Positions 20,707-33,800 of a stretch of DNA of 64,000 nucleotides are shown here, in pieces. The notes beneath the pieces are model-generated. The model had not been told where the DNA came from. It was given only the letters and a program-made list of their open reading frames with translations, and made no database searches. Positions within the stretch are counted from its first letter, which is position 1. The number at the start of each line of letters is the position of its first letter. Origin of the DNA: Larix kaempferi (lineage: Eukaryota; Streptophyta; Pinopsida; Pinales; Pinaceae); assembly GCA_027924585.1 (NCBI GenBank), contig BSBM01000361.1:67182001-67246000 (forward strand). The letters run 5' to 3'. The position numbers and the translations under genes were made by a program.

Positions 20707-23700
20707 ATGGATAGGTAGAAAGGACATTCCACAAACATAGCACCAAGGTTCGATGGGTCTAACTACACCTTCTAGAGCATAAGGATGGAAGTATAATTAC
20801 AATCACTTGGAATTGACATTTGGAAATCTTTCATAAGTGGTTACAAAGTTCTTAGTACTCCTCCAATTGATGTAGCTGACAAGAGGAAATATGAATGTAA
20901 TGCGAGGGCCAGAGATGAAATATTGTGTGGTTTAATAGAGTTGGATTTCATCAAAGTTATGAAGTGCACACAAGGAAAATATGTATGGGACAAAATTAAG
21001 AACATCTATGAAGGATATGAGAAGGTTAAGAAGGAAAAGCTGCAAACTTTTCCAGGACAGTTTGAAACCCTCAAAATGAAGGAAGAATAAAATATTGTAG
21101 CCTATCTCCTTCGAGTAGATGAGATTATGAATGCAAGCAAAGGACTTGGAGTACAAATCATTGAAGAAGTTGTGTAAAAGGTATTAAGGTCCTTGCCAAC
21201 AAGATTTGATCCCAAGGTATCAATTCTAGAGGACAAAAATGATTTAGATAAATTAAAGATGGATGACCTTCATGGAATTCTTACAACATATGAGATGAGG
21301 ACATAAAAAGAGAATCCTTCCAGAAGAGAGGCAGCCTTCAAAGCTTCCAAGAAGGAAAAATTTAGCAGGATAGAGTAGAACAAAGGTTTCTCTAATGCAT
21401 CAGATGATGAAGAAGATTTTTTTTTTGAAGAATCTCAAAAGAGGGTATAAAAAATACAAAGGTAAGTTACATTTCAAATGTTTTGAATGTGGTGGAGTAG
21501 GTCACTTTGATTCTAATTGTCCTTATAAGGAGACCAAGGACAATGACAGTGAAGATGAGATTAACTATAAAGAACAAATGAAGATACACCGAAAAAATAG
21601 ATATGAGTATAATAAGAAAAATATTTTGTATTCCAAAGAGGACAGTTGTTCAATGTTCATCTGACGAGGATGATCAAGAAATGCTCTTGATGGAAATTGG
21701 AGAAGACCTAGAACATGAAGGATCAGAAGATGAAGGAATGGTTGAAGTAGATTTTGAAGGAGAAATTATTAGTGCCTTAGAAGATTTGAATAAATCAAGA
21801 AAAAAGAATAAATATCTACAGGAACAACCATCAGACATAACATGACAGCTGAGAAAAAATAAAGAAAATTACAAAAAAATGGAGATCGAAATCATCTCTT
21901 TGAAAAGGAAACTACAACAAGTAAATGTCCAGTTGGATCTTCACCATAATTTTAGTGATAGTACTAAAGCAATGGCTATAATTATTAGAAATCAGAAACC
22001 ACTATTTGATAAGTCAAGGTTAGGTTATGAAATCTCATCCTCAACAAAGTCAACATATATGAGAAGTTTTGCAGATGTGATCAAAGGATCTATTTCAAAG
22101 GATTACAATTTTAGAGAACAAGACAAAGATTTATCTCCCGTGAGAACTAGTACTGCAAAATCTGGAAGAAATCCCTCTACCAGGTATCAAACACTTTTCT
22201 TGGGAATTTCTATTTCTGTAATAATTTTGTTCATAAGGCGGTGAATTGAAAATCCTATGCAAAGAAGAGTGTTAAGAAAAATTTGTTTACTGTGAAGCAC
22301 ATTAGAGAAATTTTGAGGTAAAAAATGGGCCTCAAAACAAAAGAAATGTACTATAAAAATCAACCAATAGGATTCAAGGTGATGATTTCAACCATGGGGG
22401 ATGAATCACTATTTTTGGGTAAAAAAGTAAAAAGGTAAAAAGGTCAAAGTGAAAAAACTACTTCTTCAATTCATATTTTCAACTTATCTCCCTGTATATT
22501 CACTCAAATTTCGATCACGAGCAGCCATTGGATGGGGAATTCAATTACCTATCCAACAAGTACCCGCTCGGCGTACTTTTGATGTACCTTGCTTCCCCAA
22601 AAAACATCATCATCACATTTTTTTCATGTATTTCTTCTTTTTGGGGAAGCAAGGTGCATCAAAAGTATGCTGAGCGGGGTACTTGTTGGATGCGGAATTG
22701 AATTCCCCATACAACGACTACTCATGATCGAAATTTGAGTGTATATACAGGGAGAAAAGTTTAAAAAACAAATTGAAGAAGTAGTTTTTTTTTTCCTCCA
22801 AAATTTGATGAAGTATGCTAATATTATTTTATTAATTCCACTATTATTTTATAATTTTCCTTAGGAAGCCCATTTTAGACCTCAAAATTTCTCTAATGAG
22901 AAATAATGACACCAGAAGGCCAGTTGGAGCTCTGAAAGAAAATTTCAACTCCTTCAACCCTTTGAATTTAGATGTTGAGTGTCATAAATGTCATAATTAT
23001 GGACATAATGATCATGAATGCATAGATCAATTACCATCTATGTCTGTTGTTGAAACCAAGAATATTCCCAATAAAAGAACCTCTATCGAATTCTTGTAGA
23101 AAAAAACGAAGCAATAAAATCAAGAAGGAAGTAATTTGGCTTTACATGTGCAGAGCAAAAAAGGTTGCCGATATGTTGACAGTAGTTGTTCCAAACACAT
23201 GACAGGAAATAAAGACAATTTCTTGAAATTTAAGGAAGAAAAGGGAGGCAGTGTTTGTTTTGGAGATGATGGGTCTGCTAGAATTCTTGGAAAAGGCTTA
23301 GTTAGTCTTGGGGATAAATAAACCAAAGCTCAAAATGGCTTACTTATAGAAAATATGAAGCATAATCTTCTTAGTGTAAGACAAATGTGTGATCAAGGAC
23401 ATATTCTTACATTCGACTCCAAGAAATGTAAAATAAGGAAAAAGGACACTGGAAAATTGGTAGCAACGACATTCAGAATCCCAAACAATGTATATATCTT
23501 GGATAAAAGAGAAGAAGAAAAATGCTACATAGGACAAATATATGAAAATTGGATCTGGAATAGAAGAATGGGACACATCAACTTTGATAATTTGGTTAGA
23601 ATCAACAAAAGGAAATCAGTAAGAGATATTCCAAAAATCACGAAACCTTGAATTATGTTTGCAAACACTTCCGGTGCAGAAAGAAAAAAGAATACTCTAC

Positions 23701-24570
23701 AACAAAACCGTTGGAGCTAGTGTACACTAATCTCTGCAGCTCAATGAGAACCAAAGGGATAAATGGTGAGTCGAATTTCCTTCTCTTAATTGATGATTAT
23801 ACTAGAATGCAATGGGTCGTTTTTCTTAAGAAAAAATTAGAGACATTTGAATGTTTCAAATTTTTTAAGGAAGTAGTTGAGAATGAGACTAAATTAAGAA
23901 TTAAGTGTTTAAGATTGGACAATGGAGGTGAATACACCTCAAATGAATTTGAATATTTCTGTGAGAAACATGGAATCAAAAGACACTTTTGAGCTGCTAG
24001 AACTCAACAACAAAATGGAGTGGCAGAAAGAAAAAATCGATTTGTGCAGGAAATGGCTAGAACAATGTTAAATGATTCCAAATTATCTAATATTTTTTGG
24101 ACTCAGGATATTCATACGAATATTCACATATTAACATCGGTAAAATAAGAACAAATAACAACATGACTCCCTATGAAATTTGGAAAGGTAGGCTAGCCAT
24201 TGTCAAGCATTTCAGAGTATTTGGAAGTAAGTGCTATATAAAGAGAAATGATGAAAACCTAGGAAAATTTGATTCGAAATATGATGAATCAGTCTTTCTT
24301 GGATATGCGACATGAAGGAAGGAATATAAATGTTACAATCTAAGACTAAAGAAGATGGTGGAAAGTCCAGATGTGATGGTAGACGAAATATTCACACATA
24401 AAAGACTAAAGGATGATGATGATTAGTCAACATTTGAATAGTCATTAGAAGACCTACTAGAAGAAGAGGAGTCAAAAGAACAACAAGAAGAAACGTATCA
24501 AGAAGAGCTAGAAGAAGAAAGAAGACTGGACACAAAGAATCCCTCTAGATATGTACAAAAGAATCATTCT
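20707..24570 (+). pseudogene. Decayed Copia gag-protease-integrase polyprotein
   Basis: Read across many stops and frameshifts, this is the first two thirds of a Copia polyprotein. In order: the gag N-terminus (PRFDGSNYTF), a gag core (20840-21290), a CCHC zinc knuckle CFECGGVGHFDSNCP (21477-21521), an acidic coiled-coil stretch (21660-21960), a damaged second knuckle near 22205 (CNNFVHKAVN then a stop), a third knuckle CHKCHNYGHNDHEC (near 22981), the protease motif YVDSSCSKHMTG (near 23175; the usual second Gly is Ser), and the integrase with RMGHINFDNLV, LLIDDYTRMQWVVFL, LRLDNGGEYTSNEF and QQNGVAERKNR. It ends after PSRYVQKNH at 24570, where other LTR sequence starts; no reverse transcriptase or RNase H is found downstream. 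The hairpin at 22452-22790 interrupts it. Not functional. Confidence 0.88.
22452..22790. repeat. 339-bp foldback (hairpin) insertion inside the Copia pseudogene
   Basis: Arms at 22452-22603 and 22638-22790 (about 152 bp each) are reverse-complementary with roughly 20 mismatches by eye; a 34-base loop separates them. The outer ends read AAAAAACTACTTCTTCAAT and its complement. Matching landmarks include CCAACAAGTACCC, CTTTTGATG and CTTGCTTCCCCAAAAA. The segment sits between the second and third zinc knuckles of the host Copia, where such elements normally have continuous coding sequence, so it is an insertion. No clear target duplication was seen. It encodes nothing; it looks like a MITE or foldback element, and a transcript through it would form a long hairpin. 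Confidence 0.85.
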
Positions 24571-24695
24571 TGTTGGTTGTGGAGCCCGATCTTCCTTATT
24601 CCTAGGTTGTGTTTCATCCATGTCTAGATCCTATCCCATGACAGGGGGGTTTTGGGGGGATTTCCCCCCCAAACTAGTGATGTTGTCGATGTAGC
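24571..24695 (+). repeat. Truncated LTR end in opposite orientation to the adjacent element
   Basis: It begins TGTTGGTTGTGGAGCC then GATCTTCCTTATTC, closely matching the first 30 bases of the LTR of the neighbouring minus-strand Copia, but here on the plus strand. Homology fades after about 50 bases, ending in a G-rich/C-rich stretch near 24643-24671. It is probably a fragment of another copy of the same family, present before or rearranged with the element at 24696. Confidence 0.55.
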
Positions 24696-25264
24696 TGTTA
24701 TAAAAACAAGATTGCAGAGCAATAACCATAAACAAGATGCGAATATAAATCACATAAACACAATACAAGAGAGACACCAATATAACATGGTTCACCCAAT
24801 ATCGGCTATGTCCACGGATAAATTTCCAGTCCTTTTATTATTAAACCATCCAAAAAATGAAGGGATACAACCTGCAACACATCTGCTACAACTTCCTCTT
24901 CACTCTCTCTCAATCTCTCTTACACAATCATAGAGATATTTTCAATGCTACAATACATTACACAGTCGTATTCCAATGTCTTCCTTTTAATGGGAATTAC
25001 CATGGGAAAATACTACGAGTTACCTAATACCATGGGTCCATAAACTGTTGACTAACAAAAAAACCCATAAAATTTCTTTCGAGGGCTTCGCCCCTGAACC
25101 CCCACTGGGGGGTATGGTATCCCCTAGACCCCAATGGAGGGGGAAAACATCCCCTCGCTAGGATGAGTGTATAGTCCACCTGCATATCATATAAAACTGG
25201 GGTACAAACATAGCTGAAAACAACAACATCTCTGAATTAGGAAGATCAGGCTCCACAACCAACA
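24696..25264 (-). repeat. 3' LTR of the minus-strand Copia element
   Basis: Read on the minus strand it starts TGTTGGTTGTGGAGCC and ends TTTTTATAACA. It shares with the other LTR a G/C-rich block around the words GGGGTATGG/GGGGGGTG, the phrase GAGGGCTTCGCCC, and a U5-like stretch with GGTGAACCA. Several variable-length G/C homopolymers differ between the two LTRs. Confidence 0.88.
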
Positions 25265-25276
25265 ATCTCCCGCTTG
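25265..25276 (-). promoter_or_regulatory. Polypurine tract of the minus-strand Copia
   Basis: On the minus strand AAGCGGGAGAT ends immediately before the TGTTGG start of the 3' LTR, the position where plus-strand DNA synthesis is primed in LTR elements. Confidence 0.6.
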
Positions 25277-25399
25277 GAGACTGATCACATAAACTCCACC
25301 GCTGTTGCACTTGATGAACTATTATCTGAACCTTGGATCTGGACAATTTCTCATCTTCATCTTCATGATAGAAGAAAAACTGAAGCCGAGTAGGATTAT

Positions 25400-28300
25400 G
25401 GCTAATGTGTATATTTTCAAGCTTCAACAGTTCATCTTCTAGAATAGACTGTATAAAATGGTACTTTAGCTGTGTATGTTTAGTATTAGAATGGAAAGAT
25501 GATTTCTTTACAAGATGAATGGCACTCTAGATGTCACTATACAACCTGCTATCCTCCTGTTTCTTAACCAATTCCTCCATGAACCTCTGCAACCAAATCA
25601 TCTCTTTACTAGCCTCTGTAATAACAACATACTCTGCTTCTATTGTTGAAAGTGAAACAACCTTTTGCAACTTTGAAATACAACTTACTGTTGTTCCATA
25701 TACAGTAAACACATACCCTGTGGTGCTCCTCCTGCTATCTTTATCACCTGCCATATCTGCATCAACATATCCCTGTATAACAGTGTCTGAACCTCCAAAA
25801 CATAATGCATGAGTGGTAATACCTCTCAAATACCTAAGAATCCATTGTACTGCCTTCCAATGTTCTTTACCTATATTGTTCATATACCTAATCACAACTC
25901 CCACTTCATGTGCAATATATGGTCTTGTGCACACCATGGCATACATCAAGCTGCCAACTGTTGATGAATATGGAACCATGGATATGTAATCTATCTCTTC
26001 CCATGTCTTGGGACACATATCCTTACTTAGTTTGAAATGGTTGGCCAAAGGTGTACTAATTGGTTTTGCATTTTGCATTCTAAACCTCTCCAACACATTT
26101 TCTATGTACTCACTTTGAGACAATGTCAATTTGTGAATTTTCCCGTCTCTTGTTATTCTCATACCAAAGATTTGTTTTGCATCACCCAAATCCTTCATCG
26201 CAAATGAATTAGATAAATTCCTCTTGAGCAAATTTATATCCTGCATGTTAGACCTTGCAACAAGCATGCCATCCACATATAGTAACAAGATAGTATATCT
26301 TCCATTACCTAGCTTCTTGAAATAAACATAGTGATTAGAATGACATATACTATAACCTTGTTCTGTCACAAACCTGTCAAATTTCAAATACCATCGCCTT
26401 GGAGCTTTCTTCAAGCCATACAAGCTCTTCTTCAACCTGCATACTAAATTATCCTTCCCTTTGAAATCATACCCTTGTGGCAGTTGCATATAAATATCTT
26501 CCTCCAAATCCCCATGGAGAAATGTTGTTTTTACATCTAACTGTTGAAGATGCAAATATTATACCACAACTAGACTTAAAATAGTCCTAATTGAAGTCAT
26601 TTTAATAATAGGAGAAAATATTTCATCAAAATATATACCTTTCTTTTGTGCAAACCCCTTTACAACAAGTCTGGCCTTGTACCGATTCTTTCCTCCATCC
26701 TCTTCCTTCAACTTGTAAACCCATTTGTTCTGTAATGCTCTTTTACTTGCAGGCAATTAAACCAAATCCAAAGTATGTTTCTTACCAATGAGTTCATCTC
26801 CTCATTCATGCCTTTCTCCCACTTCTTTCTAGTTTCCACCTGCTTTGATTTTCATAACACTCTGGTTCACCACAATCAGTCATCAATAAATGCTACATTG
26901 AATGAGAGTATCGTTTAGGGGGTCTACTTAACCTGGTAGATATTCTAACACTTGCAAGAGTTTGAGGTGCCTGCTGCTGTTCTTGATTTTCTGGCACCTT
27001 TGGAACTTCATTTTATTTTATTTCATCAAGCACTGTGTACTGTGAGTTTTCCTTTTCCCATTTCTTTCCCTGCAACTGATCTTTATACATGACCTTTCCA
27101 TTGAATACCACATCTCTACTCCTAATGATTTTGTTACTTTCATAATCCCATAAGCGATAACCAAAATCATCAACCCCGTATCCAATAAAGTTACATTTCT
27201 TGGATTTATCCTCAAGCTTTGTTCTATTTTATTTATCAATATGGACAAATGCTTCACAAAAAAAAGTTCTTAGAAATGAGTAGTTTACCTTTTTACCTGT
27301 CCATTCCTCCTCTGGAATCCCACCATCCAAAGCGCTTGAAGGTCCTCTATTTATTAAGTAAACAACAGTATCTACAGCATCTACCCAAAACTATAAGAAA
27401 AATTCTGCATGCAATCTTGTATACTTTGCACGCTCCATGATCATTCTATTCATCTTTTCTGACACACCATTTTCTTTTGGTGTTCCTGGGAATGCCTTCT
27501 CTCTATGAATCCCATGGTATGAATAGTAACTATCAAAATTCTTGCCGCAATACTCACCTCCATTATTCAATCTGAGTCACTTCAACCCTTTTCCTGTCTC
27601 ATTCTCAAGCAAAGCTTTTCATTTCTTAAAAGTAGCAAACACATCATATTTTTGTCTAATGCAATAAACCCAAGTTTTTCTAGTTGCATCATCAATAAAT
27701 GTAACATAATAATGAGGTCCACCAAGATATTGTACCTGAGACGGTCCCCATACATTTGTATGCACAAGCTCTAACTTTTCATTCTTCTTATGTTTCCCAA
27801 CCTTGGGAAATACGACTCTATTTTATTTTCTATAAACACAGTTCTCACAGAATTCCAAACTTACCTGCTTCAGATCTGGTAGCAACTTCCTAGAGTGGAG
27901 AATCTGCATCCCCTTCTCACTCATGTGGCCAAGCATATGATGCCACAATGTTGTATCTATTCATGTGGAAGCTAAATAGATAGAACAATCAGTATTATGA
28001 GGACATAGATACAAGGTACTTCCTGTCTCCTTTTGCTATCACCATCTATCCTTTAGTGATATTCCACCACATTTCTCCAAACATAGATAAACAACAACCA
28101 TATCCTAACTGCCCTGTTGAGATTAGATTTATTTTCATAGCAGGAATATGGCTTACATTTTTCAACATCCATTTAGTTCCATTCCTTAATTTTATCCGTA
28201 CCTTACCCATTCCAACAATTTTACATGGCTCATCATCACCCAATAAAACATACCAAAATCGCCTGGAACATAATCATGAAATTTTTTCCTATTGGGTGTA

Positions 28301-29196
28301 GCATGAGGTGAAGCCCCTGAATATACTACCCAGTAATCACTAGTATTATCTAATACAAGAACCAAGGCATATTGTAACACATCACCTACTACATTTGCTT
28401 CGTTAGTAGTCTCCTGCTGTCCATCTCGTTTCTTCTTTAGAGATTTGTAGTATTGCTTTCAACGTCCTGTCTTTTCCCTTCCAACATCTGTCTTTCCCAT
28501 TCAGGACTTGGATCTACCCTTCCTGGACTTACTGTGATTACCTGGGATCTTTCTTCTCTTCCTTTGTCTTCACCTGCTCTCCATTGTCAATGCATCACCT
28601 GATGTCTCACATGTGCTTTTCCTTCACATTTCCTCACTAAGAATAACACCAACAACATCATCAAAATTCAAAGTGTTTGAACCATAGATAGAGTTACTTA
28701 CAGCCATGACCAAGCCGTTCCAGATTTCTAGCAATGAACACAAAATTAGAAGAGCCCTAACCTCATCATCAAAGTTCACTTTTAGAGAACTTAGCTGATT
28801 TGTAATCATATTAAATTCATTTAAATGATCAACAGATCCACCTTCTGACAGATTCTTCATATTAAAAAAACGCTTCATTATAAATACCTTGTTGGATGCT
28901 GAGGGTTTTTCATACAACTTACCCAATGTGCTCATCAGACCCTTTGTTGTCTTTTCTTTTGAGATATTGAAATCCACCAACGAAGCCAAGCACATCCCTA
29001 TTGTTCCCAATGCCTTTCTATCAAGAACCTCCCATTCTTCATCCTTCATAGTCGCCGACTGTTTTGCTTTTCTTCCCAACGGTAGGAATAGATCCTTTTG
29101 ATACAGATAGTCTTCCATTTTCATCTTCCATAACTGGTAGTTTTGGCCATTAAATTTCTCTACCTTAAAATTTATTTCTTTCGCCATTGCTCCCAC
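25400..29196 (-). pseudogene. Decayed Copia polyprotein (gag to RNase H), minus strand
   Basis: From right to left: gag opening at ATG 29196 (EKFNGQNYQLWKMKMEDYL; 190 codons open to 28624), a collapsed zinc knuckle near 28470, protease with WVVYSGAS where the catalytic Asp of VDSGAS is Tyr (near 28345), integrase blocks in 27000-27900 (ending LELVHTNVWGP and GGEYCGKNF-type motifs), then a long RT-RNase H frame at 25527-26555 that continues through one stop into 26559-26756. RT motifs include NKWVYKLKEE, LDVKTTFLHGDLEEDIYM, LKKSLYGLKKAPRRWY and LLLYVDGML, the last being YVDD changed to YVDG. RNase H shows GYVDADMAGD, STTGYVF and STIEAEYV. At least ten stops or frame changes occur, mainly in the integrase. 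Clearly inactive as a whole. Confidence 0.9.
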
Positions 29197-29247
29197 TTGA
29201 ACCAGGAACTCTTCTTTCCTACGGGTTTATCTTCCAAATAGACCTTT

Positions 29248-29260
29248 GGCTTTGATACCA
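29248..29260 (-). promoter_or_regulatory. Primer-binding site of the minus-strand Copia
   Basis: On the minus strand TGGTATCAAAGCC lies two bases after the 5' LTR, one mismatch from the complement of the initiator tRNA-Met 3' end (TGGTATCAGAGCC). Confidence 0.85.
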
Positions 29261-29262
29261 AT

Positions 29263-29833
29263 TGTTAGAAAAACAAGATCGCAGAGCAATAACAATAAAA
29301 AAATACAAATATAAATCACATAAACATAATACAAGAGAGACACCAATATAATGTGGTTCACCCAATCTTGGCTACATCCACAGAGAAATTGCCAGTTCTT
29401 TTATTATTGTACCATCCAACAAATGAAGGGATACAACCTACAACACATATGCTGCAACTTCCTTTTCACTCTCTCTTAGTCTCTCTTACACAATCACATA
29501 GATATTTTCAATGCTACAATAAATTACACAATCGTATTACAATGTATTCCTTTTAAAGGGAATTACCATGGTAAAATACTACGGGATACCCAATACCATG
29601 GGTCCGTAAACTATTGACCAACAAAACAACCCATAAAATGTATTTCGAGGGCTTCGCCCCCGAACCCCCGCTAGGTGCCCCTTGGGTCCCGGACACCCGT
29701 GGGGGGTGATTCCCCCCCACACCCCCCCCATTGGGATGAGTGTACAGTCCACCTACATATCATATAAAACTGGGATACAAACACGACTGAAACAACATCT
29801 CTGAATTAAGAAGATTAGGCTCCACAACCAACA
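29263..29833 (-). repeat. 5' LTR of the minus-strand Copia element
   Basis: 571 bp, minus-strand ends TGTTGG...TCTAACA, aligned throughout with 24696-25264. Its U5-like segment includes TGTGGATGTAGCC and GGTGAACCACATTA, a phrase shared by many plant Copia LTRs. Confidence 0.88.
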
Positions 29834-30874
29834 ATAGTGATAACATTTATGGAAGTCATTTCCAGAGGTTGATGTGAAAGGCTCTCAACCAAAGGGTGAG
29901 TAAGACGGATGGTTTCCAAGGAATCCTAAAATCAAGGGAGGTTAGTACAATGGTGTGTGCAATGCCTAAACTAAAACCAAATCAAACATGTGTGATTGGT
30001 ATGTAACAACTTGGAATTAGTGGTTGTGTTGGGAAAATACAAGGTTGAAGATGTGCCCATGACTATAGTATGTGTCATGTGTATCACACTAGCATGGGTG
30101 TTAACACCCAACAATTGTTCACTAGCTCATCTCCCTAGTCACATAAACCATTTGTCCACTTTTCCCACATTTTTGGCCTCCAAAACCCCAAAAAAACCCT
30201 AAATTGGTAACCAAATAGGCAAAAAAACATTATTTCCCTAAAAATTAATTAAATTCCTTCAAAAAAGGTTAAAAACCCACAAAAGGGTCCAAAAATCCCC
30301 AAAATAAAAGAAAAAGGCGAAAAAAGCAAAATAAATTCAAAAAAGAAGGAAAATACTTAATACCATTTCCCAATACAATTAGTTGCCAAAAACTATAGGC
30401 CAATACTCCACCACTCAAAATCACTATAAAAAGGTAATGGAGGCCCCCCATTTCACATGAATCACTCTTCACACCCTCATGCTGCCAAATTCCCTACTGC
30501 ACTTTAGCCTCCCATTTCAAGCTTTTGTGCCCTTTTGGTTGAATCTTGGCCAACCCATTGAGCATTTGTAGAAGAGCAAGGAACTTTAGAGACCCGACAC
30601 ACTACTCTTCGTACTGCTGCAAGGGCCCTCATCACCTCTTCTTTTGAGGTAACCATTATTGCAAACCCTTATTTCCATTTAATATAAAAATGCAAATTTC
30701 ATTTATGGGTACCTGTTGATTTGTCATTTTACTGCACTAGTTAGATCTATTTCATGTTTTTTATTTGCATACATCATTTGCTTATTGTTTAGTTTTTATC
30801 CATGTTTATGAACTTCTACTAAGGGTTCCTGAATCCTTAGTAGGTTCTCTTTAACATGAGCTGGTGTGAAAACT
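29834..30874. other. Unassigned stretch between Copia and Gypsy remnants
   Basis: No coding motif found. This is where the missing RT of the plus-strand Copia or the pol of the Gypsy element might be expected, but neither is recognisable. From 30180 to 30360 the plus strand is rich in AAAAACCC/AAAAAGG words. A TATA-like TATAAAAAG at 30425-30433 is followed by a C-rich stretch, resembling an LTR or leader promoter, so part of this may be an unrecognised LTR. Confidence 0.4.
30425..30433 (+). promoter_or_regulatory. TATA-like element in an unassigned stretch
   Basis: TATAAAAAG in an otherwise unpatterned region, followed after about 45 bases by a CT-rich segment. There is no downstream open frame on the plus strand, so it is at most a remnant LTR promoter. 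Confidence 0.25.
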
Positions 30875-33800
30875 TTAGCTATAAGGGGTATTGAGTAAAT
30901 TCCTGAGCTTTGGAAAGGTGGGGCATAGGTTGGTTGCATGGCCTTTTTGCCCACAAAGGGCACACGGTGGGGTGACCCTCGTTGTTGGAGTAGTGGTTTT
31001 CATTATCGGGGTTTTCAACCTAGGTTGAGTTATGCCCCTTGATTCAGGCCTAGTGGATGCATATGATGGTTCGGGAAGAAGGTTGGTCATGATGGGATAT
31101 TTCATCTTGGTTTGTCTTATGCCCCCATTGTTTGTTTTAGTAATTATCAGTGGTGGTGTAGTCACAGGTGTCATAGGATTGGATTGTGGTACAGATGGAA
31201 TAACTGGACTATATGGAATAACTGTCGAGACTGGGAAAAAATCATAATGGGCTACTAGATTTGAGGCAATTTCTGGGTAAGGTGGAGTAAGGTACCATAG
31301 AGGTATTCCCAAAGTGAGCCCCGATAGAGTCAGCTAAGCCATAACCGACATCCCTTGCACTCCAGTGGGGGGGTACAAGAATAGTATCTGAAAGATATAA
31401 GGCACTGATGGAATTAATGTCTGTTCAATGCCATGACTCATCGGAAGTGTCGATGATGATGTCGATGGGTTGGTAGATGTATTTTCAGAGGTGAAAATTG
31501 TGCATATAAGACCATATGTTGAGGTGGGGATTTCATGTGAGAGACTTGAATATGCCCCTAGAAGGTTGGAATATTTGTACACTCCTGAGCATATATCAAT
31601 GTAAGGGGGTTGACTCACTTTGCCAACAATGGGTAGAAAATTTTCGGGGTTGGTGTTGGTATGAGGGTCATAGTAATTGAGCTGGTCAAGGGTGACTATT
31701 TTCCCATTAAGGGGAAACATCATGATGTAGAATACCAAAGAGGCGACCGCCTTCATTGCATACATATAACTACGACCCAAAAAGATGTTGTCACTTCGAG
31801 TTGTGCGTTGACTACCTCAATATCAATCATTACCAACTCTCCCCTTGGCTCAATGGTGACATTTTGGTACAATCCACTAGGTTGGGATGGTCTCCCATCA
31901 TATGCACGAAGGGTGATAGATGAAGGAACTAACTTAGGGGAGCCCAATCTTTTCTAGACATTATATGAAATAATGCATGTGGATGCATCTTCATCGATAA
32001 TGCATCTATGAATCATAATGTTTTTAACTATAACCGGAACTTGGAATGCGACCGACGAGGGTAGTCATGGTTCTTATTTGTTGAGATAAAAGGTCATAAG
32101 GCACGATTTTGAGGGATCACCAGCACCGAGTGCATTAATTAATGCCTTCATTTGGTTTGTGCATGATTGTAGCACTTGTAACATGGACATGGAAGCTGGT
32201 GACTGAGCCAAGTCATCCACAATACTATAGTTGTGGGAAGATTTCATGTTATGGTTATGGGGAGTGCACTTAAGTGGTACCTTTGGGATCCTAGGTATTT
32301 GTTCACCAATTGGGAATGGTATTTGCAAAGGGTCCCCAGAAGGGGTAGGTACATCCTCTCCTTATGGGGTTTCAGGCCCACCATAGCCTTTGGCTCAAGT
32401 TTGGAGGTTAACATCTGTCGTGTCATGTGGATATTCTGAAAGGATCCATCACTGGAGGGGTGGGGTTCCTGCTACTGGGTAATGACCCCTTGGTTGGAAA
32501 AGGGTTTCTATAAGATAACTGGATGTGGCTGTGGAACATTAGGTGCATGAAGAGGATTCGTCGTAGTATTTTTATTTGCTTCCACCAACTATTGACTATC
32601 GAGGATGAGTGGACAATGGTGAGTATAGTGACCATACTCTCTCCAAATGGAGCAAGAGTATTTGGTCCTTGGGTTAGCATTTTTTCCTTGTTTTGGTAGG
32701 TTGTTATCCCCCACATTCTGGTTAATCTAGTTTTGGTTCTACTGGGGAGGGGGATTTCCCCCTTTCCCTTGTAGTTGGTTCTGTTTTCTCTTACCTTTAT
32801 TCTTCCCATGATTTTGGGGATTATGGGGGTTGGTAGTGTTTAACCGCTCAAACTGTTGAGACTGTTGTGCAAAATAAGGTTGTACTAAATTGATTCCCAT
32901 GTGCAGTATGGGGGTAGAATCAGGAGTAAATTGAAATGGATAATACATATTATACCCCTGTTGTGGGGTATACACATTTTGCGCTCCATATGATGTGGAT
33001 GTAGGAGTTGTTTGTGCCATTTACAATGGAGGAACCAATGATACTTGGATTGCATTGGGGTAGGTAGGATTGTAGGGTCCATATTGTAGCTGACCAAATT
33101 GAGTATTTGGTACAATGGTAGGGGGGTAATGACATGGGAGATATGGGAGGGTACTACATTGCCATATTGGATGGCATAGCATTCAGGAGAGGGGGAACTA
33201 TTTCCTGCTGGGAAATGGACCCAATAATCCCATTTGCTGAATGTGATGATAAGTGCGGGATCCAAATATCGATGCCAAGGGGCATCGGGTAAGATGGTGT
33301 ATAAGTAGCCTGATTGTGCATAAATGAAATTGAAATGCCAATATTTAAGGATGGCCTCTTCCTCAGTTTGGGAAAATGAGGTTGCCACATCCTTTGCAAT
33401 CACGGGTTGGAGTGATTTGATGAACCAATCCAACAACGACTAAGGTTGTTTGTTGATTTTTCATAATGTGCATTGTCTACACCACTCATGGATGTGGTCC
33501 ACTATGTGAGTAGAGGTATTTTTTCAAAATTCTATGAGAATCTCAAGGCCTAGGTTGTGGAATATGGGAAGCTAAAAGTAAGTGAGGAACATTATGGCTA
33601 TTGTCCCAAAGGTGGCATGGGATTCTTCGGGTAAATTCACATACCATTTTCCATCTATATCTGTAAGGGTTCATTGGAAGAGGCAGAGCTTCACTGAGTC
33701 ATCTACTATGTTGTTGGAGGAACACCATAAGTGGAAATACATGACATGGTTTGTTGGGTCATCTCGTTGTTTCCATTCAAATTTAGGGATATATGAGGGG

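Larger units (their letters stand above)
24696..29833 (-). mobile_element. Copia-type LTR retrotransposon with both LTRs (minus strand)
   Basis: About 5.1 kb. LTRs of 569 and 571 bp (24696-25264, 29263-29833) enclose a decayed gag-protease-integrase-RT-RNase H reading tract in the normal Copia order, read right to left. A primer site (29248-29260) and a polypurine tract (25265-25276) are in the right places. The 5-bp flanks, GTAGC on the left and ATAGT on the right, do not match as a target duplication, so one end may have been rearranged, consistent with the inverted LTR fragment at 24571. The RT active site is mutated (YVDG), so this copy cannot move by itself. Confidence 0.88.
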
